A stretch of DNA of 64,000 nt, taken from assembly GCF_037975245.1 (NCBI RefSeq), contig NC_092567.1:17038376-17102375 (forward strand). The letters run 5' to 3'. The DNA is from Apostichopus japonicus (Eukaryota; Echinodermata; Holothuroidea; Aspidochirotida; Stichopodidae). Shown one piece after another: positions 21,801 through 31,940 of this stretch. Made by a program: the position numbers and the translations under genes. Under the pieces are notes generated by a model, which was given only the letters and a program-made list of their open reading frames with translations, searched no databases and was not told the origin of the DNA. How positions within the stretch are numbered: position 1 is the first letter of the stretch; the number at the start of each line of letters is the position of its first letter.

Positions 21801-24800
21801 TTAGCACACTAGTATTGTATGATCTACTTTGATCGAAGTTTTCTGTGAAGGCATTAATCGATAACATCGCACAGTGAAAGTTTCGTACAGGGTACATCAC
21901 ACATGCGCTGTAGGCCTATACGTATAATAACTCTGTAAACAGTGCAGTGACGGATATATATCATACTATACACTATACTGCTTTTGCGTATATTCACTCA
22001 AGACTCGTGAACTCGCGTCGTGAAGTTGCTTTTAGTGTAGGCCTACCCATTCCACGAAACGAATTCTGATTTCAATACAACGGCTCACGAATCGTTGATA
22101 ACGTAAGCACGAACCAAATAGAATGTAGCGTATGTATCATAAGTGCAGGTCAACACGCAATCCAAGCATTAAAAGTAAAGTTAGGGCGTTTGAAGGGAAA
22201 CCCCGTAACTAGACTCAATCAAGTGTCAGTGTGTAACTCAGTATAAGTCGTCGAACTTCCAAGCGATGGTTATTATTTATAGTGACGTCACGAGCAATCT
22301 GATTGGCTGAAAACTCCGTAATTGCAAACCTGTTTGGGAACAAAAAATCGCTGCCGGGTCAACTCGAGCGACCTCGATGTCCAACGCGTGAATGCGTGAG
22401 GTGGGTTCGACCTCGATGTCCAACGCGTGAATGCGTGAGGTGGGTTCGACCTCGATGTCCAACGCGTGAATGTGTGGGGTGGGTTCGACCTCGATGTCCA
22501 ACGCGTGAATGTGTGAGGTGGGTTCGACCTCGATGTCAAAACGCGTGAATGTGTGAGGTGGGTTCGACCTCGATGTCCAACGCGTGAATGAGTGAGGTGG
22601 GTTCGACCTCGATCTCCAACGCGTGAATGTGTGAGGTGGGTTCGACCTCGATGTCAAAACGCGTGAATGTGTAAGGTGGCTTCGACCTCGATCTCCAACG
22701 CGTGAATGCGTGAGGTGGGTTCGACCTCGATGTCCAACGCGTGAATGTGTGAGGTGGGTTCGACCTCGATCTCCAACGCGTGAATGTGTGAGGTGGGTTC
22801 GACCTCGATCTCCAACGCGTGAATGCGTGAGGTGGCTTCGACCTCGATGTCCAACGCGTGAATGTGTGAGGTGGGTTCGACCTCGATGTCAAAACGCGTG
22901 AATGTGTGAGGTGGGTTCGACCTCGATGTCCAACGCGTGAATGTGTGAGGTGGGTTCGACCTCGATCTCCAACGCGTGAATGTGTGAGGTGGGTTCGACC
23001 TCGATCTCCAACGCGTGAATGTGTGAGGTGGGTTCGACCTCGATGTCCAACGCGTGAATGAGTGAGGTGGGTTCGACCTCGATCTCCAACGCGTGAATGC
23101 GTGAGGTGGGTTCGACCTCGATGTCCAACGCGTGAATGAGTGAGGTGGGTTCGACCTCGATCTCCAACGCGTGAATGTGTGAGGTGGGTTCGACCTCGAT
23201 GTCAAAACGCGTGAATGTGTAAGGTGGGTTCGACCTCGATCTCCAACGCGTGAATGCGTGAGGTGGGTTCGACCTCGATGTCCAACGCGTGAATGTGTGA
23301 GGTGGGTTCGACCTCGATCTCCAACGCGTGAATGTGTGAGGTGGGTTCGACCTCGATCTCCAACGCGTGAATGCGTGAGGTGGGTTCGACCTCGATGTCC
23401 AACGCGTGAATGTGTGAGGTGGGTTCGACCTCGATGTCAAAACGCGTGAATGTGTGGGGTGGGTTCGACCTCGATGTCCAACGCGTGAATGTGTGAGGTG
23501 GGTTCGACCTCGATGTCAAAACGCGTGAATGTGTGAGGTGGGTTCGACCTCGATGTCCAACGCGTGAATGAGTGAGGTGGGTTCGACCTCGATCTCCAAC
23601 GCGTGAATGTGTGAGGTGGGTTCGACCTCGATGTCAAAACGCGTGAATGTGTAAGGTGGCTTCGACCTCGATCTCCAACGCGTGAATGCGTGAGGTGGGT
23701 TCGACCTCGATGTCCAACGCGTGAATGTGTGAGGTGGGTTCGACCTCGATCTCCAACGCGTGAATGTGTGAGGTGGGTTCGACCTCGATCTCCAACGCGT
23801 GAATGCGTGAGGTGGCTTCGACCTCGATGTCCAACGCGTGAATGTGTGAGGTGGGTTCGACCTCGATGTCAAAACGCGTGAATGTGTGAGGTGGGTTCGA
23901 CCTCGATGTCCAACGCGTGAATGTGTGAGGTGGGTTCGACCTCGATCTCCAACGCGTGAATGTGTGAGGTGGGTTCGACCTCGATCTCCAACGCGTGAAT
24001 GTGTGAGGTGGGTTCGACCTCGATCTCCAACGCGTGAATGCGTGAGGTGGCTTCGACCTCGATGTCCAACGCGTGAATGCGTGAGGTGGGTTCGACCTCG
24101 ATGTCCAACGCGTGAATGAGTGAGGTGGGTTCGACCTCGATCTCCAACGCGTGAATGCGTGAGGTGGGTTCGACCTCGATGTCCAACGCGTGAATGAGTG
24201 AGGTGGGTTCGACCTCGATCTCCAACGCGTGAATGTGTGAGGTGGGTTCGACCTCGATGTCAAAACGCGTGAATGTGTAAGGTGGGTTCGACCTCGATCT
24301 CCAACGCGTGAATGTGTGAGGTGGGTTCGACCTCGATGTCCAACGCGTGAATGTGTGAGGTGGGTTCGACCTCGATCTCCAACGCGTGAATGAGTGAGGT
24401 GGGTTCGACCTCGATCTCCAACGCGTGAATGCGTGAGGTGGCTTCGACCTCGATGTCCAACGCGTGAATGTGTGAGGTGGGTTCGACCTCGATGTCAAAA
24501 CGCGTGAATGTGTGAGGTGGGTTCGACCTCGATGTCCAACGCGTGAATGTGTGAGGTGGGTTCGACCTCGATCTCCAACGCGTGAATGTGTGAGGTGGGT
24601 TCGACCTCGATCTCCAACGCGTGAATGTGTGAGGTGGGTTCGACCTCGATCTCCAACGCGTGAATGCGTGAGGTGGGTTCGACCTCGATGTCCAACGCGT
24701 GAATGCGTGAGGTGGGTTCGAGGGGAAATATATCCGTGTGCTTTCCTTCATCTATATTGTAGAACGCACTGCGCCATGCTTAAAAAAAAACATACGTCTC

Positions 24801-25044
24801 ATAACCGCAAATAGCCTATAAGTAGTGATTTGTCTGTTAACAGTGTCCGGTGTATAGCATTCATTATTTTATGCTACATCTAAACTATTATATTGAACTT
24901 CTAGTAACAATCCCCTATTTCCCTACCACAGCCCGTGCCGTCATCCTGTGTGCTGTGTTAGCCTGTGCCGCGCTTACCACCGTTTCGGCCGATAGACAGG
25001 GATGGCCGGCCTGTTATGATTCCAATGGGAACTACAAGTGTTAG
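18830..25044 (+). CDS. Stichopin neuropeptide precursor (two coding exons)
   Basis: Join 18830-18836 (ATGTTCG) to 24932-25044. The donor is GTAAGT directly after 18836; the acceptor is CTACCACAG ending at 24931. The spliced product has 39 residues: a 22-residue signal peptide (start MFARAVILCAVLACAAL, cut after VSA) and then DRQGWPACYDSNGNYKC and a stop. The mature 17-mer equals the holothurian peptide stichopin except for Asn in place of the Lys I recall at position 12. Two Cys (8 and 17 of the mature peptide) can form a disulphide ring. There is no dibasic site and no C-terminal Gly, so processing would need only signal peptidase. Stichopin is known as a body-wall neuropeptide affecting connective tissue stiffness and muscle in sea cucumbers. 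The 6.1-kb intron holds MITEs, a LINE scrap and a large minisatellite. Phase, splice sites, signal peptide and TATA box all agree. Confidence 0.9.
19190..19349 (+). pseudogene. CR1/L2-type LINE C-terminal fragment
   Basis: The + strand reads FSAAGPKLWNSLPHHLRNI, then IDTFKKHLKTYLFKLEYGH and a stop at 19347-19349. This is the conserved C-terminal tail of CR1-like LINE proteins. The A+T-rich DNA after it, to about 19.8 kb, ends with a 'tgtacagcgcttctcc...gaagcgcttgaac' pair like the tail of the 9.7-kb LINE. It lies in the stichopin intron, on the same strand. Confidence 0.7.
20250..20287 (-). mobile_element. Penelope-like element terminal hairpin
   Basis: The - strand reads TTTGAAGAA, then GATCC TTCTA GGATC, then GAAACGTCAGACC. 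The 5-bp stem between (G)AAGAA and GAAACGTC is the usual end signature of Penelope-like retroelements and resembles a degenerate hammerhead ribozyme core. No PLE coding sequence adjoins it. Confidence 0.55.
20907..21194. mobile_element. MITE-like inverted-repeat element
   Basis: Left arm ATAATTCGTCCCTTGTTTC (20907 on) and right arm GAAACAAGGGACGAATTAT (to 21194) are reverse complements. They extend further as 'CRCGYACTGACGAATRT', about 34 bp with two mismatches. The 220-bp interior is A+T-rich and non-coding. I could not fix a target duplication. Confidence 0.7.
21297..21555. mobile_element. MITE-like inverted-repeat element
   Basis: 'tttcctagtacgctggcgcgaaat' near 21310-21333 and 'atttcgcgctagcgtactaggaaa' near 21522-21545 are reverse complements with one difference. 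Weaker pairing extends outward (gcgaccattttt / aaaataaaatagcgttc). The interior, about 190 bp, is non-coding. Confidence 0.65.
21596..22362. mobile_element. Inverted-repeat element with CRE-like sites inside both ends
   Basis: The ends 'gccgggtcgcgattttt...cccaaacaggtttgcaa' (21592-21634) and 'ttgcaaacctgtttgggaacaaaaaatcgctgccgggtc' (22323-22361) are imperfect reverse complements. Inside each end lie a CCAAT-type motif (gattggtc; gattggctg) and a CRE-like motif (ttACGTCAtc at about 21672; TGACGTCAC at about 22283). The interior has no convincing ORF. The right end runs straight into the minisatellite. Confidence 0.5.
22367..24722. repeat. CpG-rich 39-bp minisatellite, about 60 copies, with 980-bp higher-order repeat
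   Basis: The unit is TTCGACCTCGATGTCCAACG followed by CGTGAATGNGTGAGGTGGG, 39 bp, each with an MluI palindrome ACGCGT and 5-6 CpGs. Variant units have GATCTCC for GATGTCC, GAGTGAG/GTGTGAG/GCGTGAG, or a 40-bp form with GTCAAAACGCG. The 40-bp form recurs near 22535, 22655, 22887, 23203, 23437, 23517, 23635, 23870, 24261 and 24497. The blocks 22536-22892 and 23516-23872 appear identical, 980 bp apart. As 39 = 3x13, all frames stay open as 13-residue repeats; these are not genes. It lies in the stichopin intron and starts at the edge of an inverted-repeat element. Confidence 0.95.
24932..25044 (+). CDS. Stichopin exon 2 (rest of signal peptide, mature peptide, stop)
   Basis: This exon completes the split Ala codon (G|CC) and encodes all but the first two residues of the precursor, ending TGT TAG at 25044. 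It lies only 210 bp after the minisatellite ends. The DNA after the stop becomes AT-rich and is followed by a Penelope-type remnant at 25251, so the 3' UTR is probably short or contains that remnant. An AATAAA occurs near 25443. Confidence 0.9.
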
Positions 25045-25190
25045 AAGTCGAGCATTCCATAACGGGTAAAGTTACATCGATCAATGTCACTGGAGAAAAA
25101 GATTTTTGTTTATATATATTTTTTTAATGGAAATCCACTTCGTAAATCTTGTTCATATCGCAGTGACAAATCACAAAATCAATGACAAAT

Positions 25191-25193
<3 letters not shown>

Positions 25194-25228
<35 letters not shown>

Positions 25229-25242
25229 ATATATATATATAA
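25194..25242. repeat. (AT)n microsatellite
   Basis: AT/TA dinucleotide run with one 'caat' interruption, next to a Penelope-type hairpin. A second (AT)n run is at 25495-25549. Confidence 0.9.
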
Positions 25243-25250
25243 CAACATAC

Positions 25251-25288
25251 TGCTATATTTCGGAGTGGTCACCACTCCATTGTCAGGC
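25251..25288 (-). mobile_element. Penelope-like element terminal hairpin
   Basis: The - strand reads CCTGACAAT, then GGAGTGG TGA CCACTCC, then GAAATATAGCAG: a perfect 7-bp stem between CUGA and GAAA. This is the end signature of a Penelope-like element in the orientation opposite to the GIY-YIG fragment downstream. Confidence 0.6.
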
Positions 25289-25487
25289 AAAAGTACAAGA
25301 TCAATTAAATACAAGGGCTAATATACATCCAAGGACGACAATAGTGATAAGCATGAGTGATTTTTAAACTAGGAATGATTAGAACAACCAGCAAATTTTT
25401 TAGTGAATATTTTTAACTAAGGGATGAATAGAACAACCAGCAATAAAAAGTAAATAGGGATTTGAATAGCTCCAACCCGTAGCTCGC

Positions 25488-25494
<7 letters not shown>

Positions 25495-25549
<55 letters not shown>
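25495..25549. repeat. (AT)n microsatellite
   Basis: About 26 AT units immediately before the Penelope GIY-YIG fragment. Confidence 0.9.
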
Positions 25550-25550
<1 letters not shown>

Positions 25551-25557
25551 CAAATTC

Positions 25558-25931
25558 GGCACAAAATTAACTGCCTATCCAAAAATGTCATTTACCTCAT
25601 CTACTGCAATATTTGTAACTTACAATACATTGGAGAGTCAAAAAACACTCTTAGAATGAGAATGACACAACATAGATCGGCGATCAAAACAAAAAAGATC
25701 TACCGCCCTGTTGCAAATCACTTCAATCTCCAAAATCATTCAATTGAGAATTTGCGTGTTATTGCCATTGACCAGAACGATTCTTGGACAGATAAATCTA
25801 GGAAAGCGAAAGAAAATTTCTGGGAACTAAACCTAAAGACCACGGCACCATTCGGTTTAAACATCAGAAACGATTTGCCGTCCCAGATAAACCAAAACAA
25901 TTCCTTTACAATTACAACGGAATCGGATTAA
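25558..25931 (+). pseudogene. Penelope-like retroelement, GIY-YIG endonuclease C-terminus
   Basis: The + frame reads NVIYLIYCNICNLQYIGES (the degenerate GIY...YIG pair), LRMRMTQHRSAIKTKK (the conserved Arg/His block), VANHFNLQNHSIENLRVIAI and FWELNLKTTAPFGLNIR, then a stop. This is the C-terminal GIY-YIG endonuclease of a Penelope-like element. The reverse transcriptase half is absent: a 5' truncation at the AT repeat. A matching PLE-type 3' hairpin follows at 26079. Confidence 0.8.
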
Positions 25932-26078
25932 AATAATCCGACGCGGATTAAAATAATCCGAATTTATAAAACTTCTGCTCTATTCAGCAGAAATCAGTAA
26001 GTCGCTTTGCCTTTACAACCATGCCGACATCTTCTCTATAAAACAGTTTCAATTCCTGCTACTTTCGGTGATCATGCA

Positions 26079-26113
26079 CTGAAGAAGAGCTAGTTTTGCT
26101 CGAAAGCTCTGAA
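26079..26113 (+). mobile_element. Penelope-like element 3' hairpin
   Basis: The + strand reads CTGAAGAA, then GAGC TAGTTTT GCTC, then GAAAGCTC. It lies about 150 bp after the GIY-YIG stop, as expected for the 3' end of that element. Confidence 0.6.
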
Positions 26114-26232
26114 AAAACCAAACATTGGCTGTTTTACTTCCAATCACTTACCTAATTCAATTATTGTATCTCACTCGAGATCCAGCCTTTCTCTAAATGC
26201 AGCATAGTTGTTTAACAGTTTTTCCGTTATTC

Positions 26233-26348
<116 letters not shown>

Positions 26349-26779
26349 TGTACAAAGTACCAAAACATATATATTCTCTGACAGAAAAATATTTTTCTCT
26401 AACAAAATATATCAATTCTGAGACAGAAAAAATGTATATTCTACAGGAAAAATTGTATTCTGTGCAAAAATATATTTTTATTGTGTGTAAAGAAAATATA
26501 TATATTCTCTAATATTCAAGACCTATTCTGTGCGAAAAATATATTCTGTACGAAAAATATATTCTGTGCGAAAATATATATATGCTGTACAAAGTACGGA
26601 GCTTTGTAAGTGCTGACTAAGATGTTTGTTAAGTTGTTCAGTAACTTCAGTGACCAGCCTGTTCATTACACTGGCCATTCATAAAACGCACATGTTTGCT
26701 CAGTTCATAGTTAGTGGGTTTGCGATATCACATTGCACATGATAGTACCAGGGATTATTCAATAACAACTCCCTGATTG

Positions 26780-26812
26780 TACGACGTTTCGTTCGACAGC
26801 GAAGCCTTCTGT
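26780..26812 (-). mobile_element. Penelope-like element terminal hairpin
   Basis: The - strand reads CAGAAGGC, then TTCG CTGT CGAA, then CGAAACGTCGT. Same layout as the other PLE-type ends in the window, with a different stem sequence. Confidence 0.5.
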
Positions 26813-27029
26813 ACCGTACGTAATTAGCCGGCTTAACAGTTACTGCTCACTTCTTCACATTTCAAGCTTGGAATGTTAGCCGTTAGCAGTTTGCAAAACC
26901 TTGCAAAGGAAACAAACGTTGGAAAGTCATTTGCACAGCTCAAATTTCCTGCGATCTACCGCAAGTGTCTATTGAAATCTGCAAGGCAGGTAAACTGTTA
27001 CGTCAGTGGTGCAGGGCGCATTTCACTCA

Positions 27030-27360
27030 ATTGTATATATATATTTTTTTAGAGAATATATATATTTTTCTCTTAGAGAATATATATATTTTTTCTCTTA
27101 GAGAATATATTTATTTTTTCTCGTAGATAATATATATATTTTTCTCTCAGAAAATATATATATTTTTTCTCTTAGAAAATATATATATTTTTTCTCTTAG
27201 AGAATATATATATTTTTTCTCTTAGAGAATATATATATTTTTTCTCTTAGACAATATATTATTTTTCTCTTAGAGAATATATATATTTTTTCTCTTAGAG
27301 AATATATTATTTTTCTCTTAGAGAATATATATATTTTTTTCTCTTAGAGAATAAATATAT
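27030..27360. repeat. Self-complementary AT-rich tandem repeat (about 26 bp x 12)
   Basis: The unit 'tagagaatatatatattttttctct' repeats about 12 times with small variation. Each unit is nearly its own reverse complement (AGAGAATATATA / TATATATTTTTTCTCT), so single strands could fold into serial hairpins. Confidence 0.85.
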
Positions 27361-27554
27361 TCTTGGCATAGAAACATAATTTTTGTGTTAGTATATATAT
27401 CTTTAACAGAATACTTATTGTTAGATAATATATTATTATAAACATATATACAAATATGTCTAAAATGTATTTTTGAAGTTAACCATGTATATATTTCGCA
27501 AGTACAGCATATATATATATTTGTACGTAATATATTCCGCTTTCTCGCGCCATA

Positions 27555-27905
27555 GACTGGAAGTTGTTATTAACTGTTGAACTGTAAGCATGAGAGCCGT
27601 ATAGCCAATCGGCTATGGAACGCGAAAAGGGCAACCGTATTTCGTTGTCTAAACTAAGTTTGTTGCTGTCTAAACTAAAGCTGTTGCTGCTAGTTTACCA
27701 TGTTGCTGTTGTTCGTTGATGTCTAAAGTCACGTTGATGACTAAACGCGCGTTAATGTATAAACTCACGTTGATTTATAAACTTACGGTTGATGTCTAAA
27801 CTCACGTTGATGTCTAAACTCACGGTTGATGTCTAAACTCACGTTGATGTCTAAACTCACGTTGATGTATAAACTCACGTTGATGTCTACACTTTCGTTG
27901 CTATC
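27555..27905. repeat. Dispersed repeat ending in 18-bp 'GTTGATGTCTAAACTCAC' tandem units
   Basis: About ten imperfect 18-bp units (27705-27900) follow 'gttgttattaactgttgaactgtaagc...'. The non-tandem part matches 48567-48790 closely, including 'gcgtgagagcc.tatagccaatc' and 'gtctaaactaagtttgttgc'. Confidence 0.75.
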
Positions 27906-29156
27906 TAAAGTTCGTTTGTGAACACATTGTGAACGAACATCATTCTTTCTTTTCAAAAAAATAATAACAATCAACCGCAAGTTGCTTCCGTGCAGTGCTA
28001 ACAACATATCTATTACAGAGATTTTCATGCTAAATACAGCCAATGACGTTTTCTAAAATTTCCCGAGATTTGTTTGGTTAATAGTCCCTTACCCATTGTC
28101 TGCAAACATGCTTGCATCTTCAGTGCTCAATGAACGCAAAGTATGAAGGTTCAACTATGTAACGCGAAAGGGGGGGTAATCGTTAATGTCATGCCAGATT
28201 TGTAGCAACAGCCATGTAAATATCCTTAACAACCTGACTTGTCGAACAAAATCACGTTGTTAACGATATTTACATGATAGTTGATACAACTCCGAGGACG
28301 TTATTTACATTTATATTGTTAATGTCATATTTGAATAATTGTTTTATCACAGAAAGTTATGAGTTGAGACAATCTATGAATTTTGCGGGAAGCTACCACA
28401 ACATCTCTGATACTGAAAAGGACTTTAAATCTCACAGTATGTTATGTTCTCTCCCTTTTGAGAGTTGATAATGTAAAATGTGCATTTATACCACAGTTAT
28501 TTCTTCGTTGCAAACTTGCGTAAAGTTTTGCGGTCCCTTTGACCACGTGCTTCAAGTCATGATTCTGGTGCAACACTAATTCGTGCGCATAAACTACTGC
28601 AGTCATACAAGTCAAAAGTAGTCATTGAAGTTTCGACATTGCGTAAAAATTGTATTTAAATACTATAATTTTCGTGGAGTTGGTTGTTTCCAAATACTGA
28701 AAAGCATCCAGGGTAAATGTTGGATCAGTTGCTCTATGGTTGGATGTAGTCTGCGCTTCGTGAGTAACAAGAGGGGCACAGTATTGAAGTACGTAGGCAA
28801 TATGACTCACAGAACTAGTTTACTAAACCCGCCAAGCAAGTTCATTCGTAACACCAATCCAGTTCGGAGTTTCGATTTGCGAAAGGGATTGTGTTGTAAA
28901 TGGAATATACACAAACCTCGCTCAGCATTGTTAAGAATTTTAGACCAAAAAACCCGCTAACATGTTATGCAAGAAACGAATCATCCAAGATACACTCGAG
29001 TTTTGACTAAGGCTATTTGTTGTAGGTAAGGTGATATGATCTTTTCTCCACAAATTTTCAGGATATGCGCATGTGCACTTGAAACTCCGGGACGAAAACA
29101 TTTGTCTTTAGTAATATTACTGTCATTCGTTTTACTTGATTGCCGACAGTCACAAC

Positions 29157-29536
29157 ATGTCCAGACATCATTTAATGGTTCAATAAATCAATTTTAAGTA
29201 CAGTATTTTATGCTGGCATTTTGTCTCGACACTCGTTTTACTTGATTACCGACATTCCCAGATTATCTCTACGCATTGTTGGAGGGGCTCAATGAAATCA
29301 GTTTAAAAGTGCAGTATTGATTTAAAATGCATGTCCAGACATCATTAAATGGTTCAATAAATCAATTTTAAGTACAGTATTTTATGCTGGCATTTGGTCT
29401 CGACACTCGTTTTACTTGATTACCGACATTCCCAGATTATCTCTACGCATTGTTGGAGGGGCTCAATGAAATCAGTTTAAAAGTGCAGTATTGATTTAAA
29501 ATTGATTTATTGAACCATTAAATGATGTCTGGACAA
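29157..29536. mobile_element. Inverted-repeat element with internal 178-bp tandem duplication
   Basis: TGTCCAGACATCATTTAATG begins the left arm (29157) and its reverse complement ends the right arm (29536); the match runs about 38 bp. Inside, 'ccagacatcat.taatggttcaataaatc...gtgcagtattgatttaaaa' occurs twice in tandem, with second-copy start near 29335. A reversed related copy lies at 49250-49560, and weaker matches at 31430-31690. Class unknown. Confidence 0.75.
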
Positions 29537-30261
29537 AACAGGATTTAAAGGGGGAAAATAGGAATTATAGCCAGTGGTGTGGCCAGTATTCTACTAACGG
29601 AAGGGGGGGGGGGTATCCCTCATGGGCCCAAAATTGGTGGAATCTGAAAAATGGCCTGAAATTTGGTGGGCCATAAAGTTTTGAAGGCCCTACATTTTTA
29701 AGCTCGAAAAGGTATGAGCTTCTGCACCATTGGTGCTCTAGTTGACGTTTCCATTTTTCCTCTCTCACTAATGTATCTGTAAATATATACTATATCTGGT
29801 CTAGCATAACGCGTGTGTGTGTGTGTGTATGGACGCCTTGAACAATTGTTCAATTGTGCATTGGAACCAACTGTGGCTGGTCTTGAACTCGACCGAGCCG
29901 TCAGGGAACATGACGCATTTCGGGAAGGGGCGACCGCCCACCCCCGAGCAAATTTTCTCTATGATATCGCTAGTAATTTAAAAATAGACAATGCTTAGAT
30001 GCAACTTACAAGGCCTGGGAAGTGTCATATCCAGCGATCTGGGGGGCATTTTCGGCCAAAATTTTCTTGTACGCTTCGCGCCAACTCATGGTGGCGCTTC
30101 GCTTAGATAGTTTGCTTACAGGCTTCGCCCTTCCGTTGGCAAATTACTCGCTACACGCCTGTTCGAATTTGTAAAGCAAAGAGCAGACATCACATAATAT
30201 CAGTGAGCATGAAAATGCATGTTCAAAAATGAACAGCCTCAAAACTGTCTATGTGTGTAGT

Positions 30262-30690
30262 CAAAGGCGTAGGAGCCCAATTGGATTTGGGGGCTGTAAC
30301 GACTTGCCCGAATAATATAACCAAAATTTTTCGCTGGGCGCGCGTTCAACATGTTAATGTCAATATCATATAAGCAAGCATAGGTCATTACATCGCATGG
30401 CATCGTGTACCGTACGGTCCTTCAAAGTTGCGCAGTCATCCGCAGGATGCTAATGTAAACAACGAAATGTCTTATGTAGATGGAGAAAAAGTATACAGGT
30501 CCAATTATGTCAAAACTCTCTTTTACAGTAGTAATGGCGAATTAGTCTGCCAAGCTTAGAACTTTATTTTAATTACCAAGGAGATCATTTTTAAACTATT
30601 CATTTATTCTCAGGATATTGCCCGAATTTTCAGGGGAACAAGTTTGGTTGGGGGGGGGGGGGGCTGCAGCCCCCGCCTCCTACGCCTATG
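30262..30690. mobile_element. hAT-type MITE, 429 bp, perfect 8-bp TSD
   Basis: TGTGTAGT occurs exactly at 30254-30261 and 30691-30698. The termini are CAAAGGCGTAGGAGCCC and, reversed from the right, CATAGGCGTAGGAGGCGG. A poly-G tract precedes the right terminus. No ORF. Confidence 0.85.
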
Positions 30691-30939
30691 TGTGTAGTGT
30701 TCGGGTTCGAAATATCTGATATCGGAAATATCTGCTCTTTTTCATTTCCTTCAACGAAGTTTTATAATTGCCGTTATAAGAGTTTGTAATATTTGTACAC
30801 CAATAAATTAACTGTGTCTGAATTTTCGAAAACTTCCTGACCAACATTCTTCATCATACTTCCCTCTACTGGTAGCAATTTTGACCTCTCTGTTAGGGGT
30901 TGAAGGAGGTTTTTCTATATTGGTTGTCCATACATTGAA

Positions 30940-31375
30940 TTTTGTGCAACATTATGTACATGTTTTGAAGTGATTTTTTTCACGAGAAATGTGAATTTTC
31001 AAATTCTGAACAAATAATGGGCTACTTTGAAAAGTGGGGCTTTCGGATATTGTGGGCCGTGACGTAGAATCACCTACTAAAGCAATGATCCACAGGACAT
31101 GCAATGAGGTCGAACATGATGTGTGACTGGTTACAATCTTCAAAAAGGTTATGGATGAAACAAAATATTGGGAAATACTTGGTTCTCAGGCAAAAGTGTA
31201 CATGTGGTTGGTCATTTTCAAGCCCGAGAAGTGCCATTTCCGGTGATCTAGGGGGTATCAAAACCTGAAATTTTCTTGTACGCTCCGCGCCAACCGATGG
31301 TGGCGATCCGCTTAGATAGTAATTCGCGCCCCCGGGTTAGAAAATCCTGGATACGCCCCTGATAAGCCCTAGATA
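30940..31375. repeat. Dispersed repeat of about 440 bp (three copies in window)
   Basis: From 'cattatgtacatgttttgaagtg' to 'ggatacgcccctg', this matches 49630-50052 almost throughout and 53215-53700 with more divergence. Shared phrases include 'acgagaaatgtgaattt', 'gacgtagaatcacctac' and 'cttgtacgctccgcgccaac'. The last 180 bp (the 'ccgatggtggcgctccgctt' module) also appears alone at 29985-30155, 31990-32190, 33600-33760 (reversed) and 35100-35310. The right end, CAGGGGCGTATCCAGG when reversed, looks like a hAT terminus. Confidence 0.75.
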
Positions 31376-31940
31376 TTGTGTACATTATTGGTGTTCGATC
31401 GCGGGACGCAAACTTGTTTTTTCTCGAGTAACAACACTTTCACTCGTTTTACTTGATTTTCGACATTCACATCATATGTATAGCTACAGCATTTGAAGAG
31501 CTCAATATTAAATTAGTTGGAAAGTGCAGTATTTTTATGCTGGTACTAGTTTGTCGCGACACTAGCCTTTTGGCTTTATCCACACATATGCGTATGGCCA
31601 CATTATCTAAGGAGCTCAAAGTAAATCAGTTGACAGGTGCAGTATTTTTTATGTTGATATGTTGTCTAGACACTCCAAGTTTTACTTGATTTCTGACATT
31701 CACAACATATTCATAGCCTATAAACATTATCATAGACGCTTTGCGTAAGAGTTGTACACCGTACTACAGCGCAGTATGCACACATTTATCTTCACTTAAT
31801 TTGTATCAAATAGCAAACAATGTATTGATTTTATTTCCAAAGTTAATTTAAACCATGCATTTTACTATCGTAGCCCCGACAATAAGTTATAAACTGTATA
31901 GACTAACAGAAACGCGGACGGGCTGGTTTTGCACCCTGGG

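Noticed and set aside
22367..24722. CRISPR-like array
   Set aside because: There are no unique spacers; units are head-to-tail with point variants and the setting is an animal intron.
22277..24814. Many overlapping ORFs with 13-residue repeats on both strands
   Set aside because: They come from the 39-bp minisatellite, whose length is a multiple of three; no start context, no non-repeat domain, and the 40-bp units break each frame.
28274..28960. Two short ORFs, one with a hydrophobic start (LFTFILLMSYL)
   Set aside because: No promoter, family motif or conserved processing site; the surrounding DNA is repeat-like.
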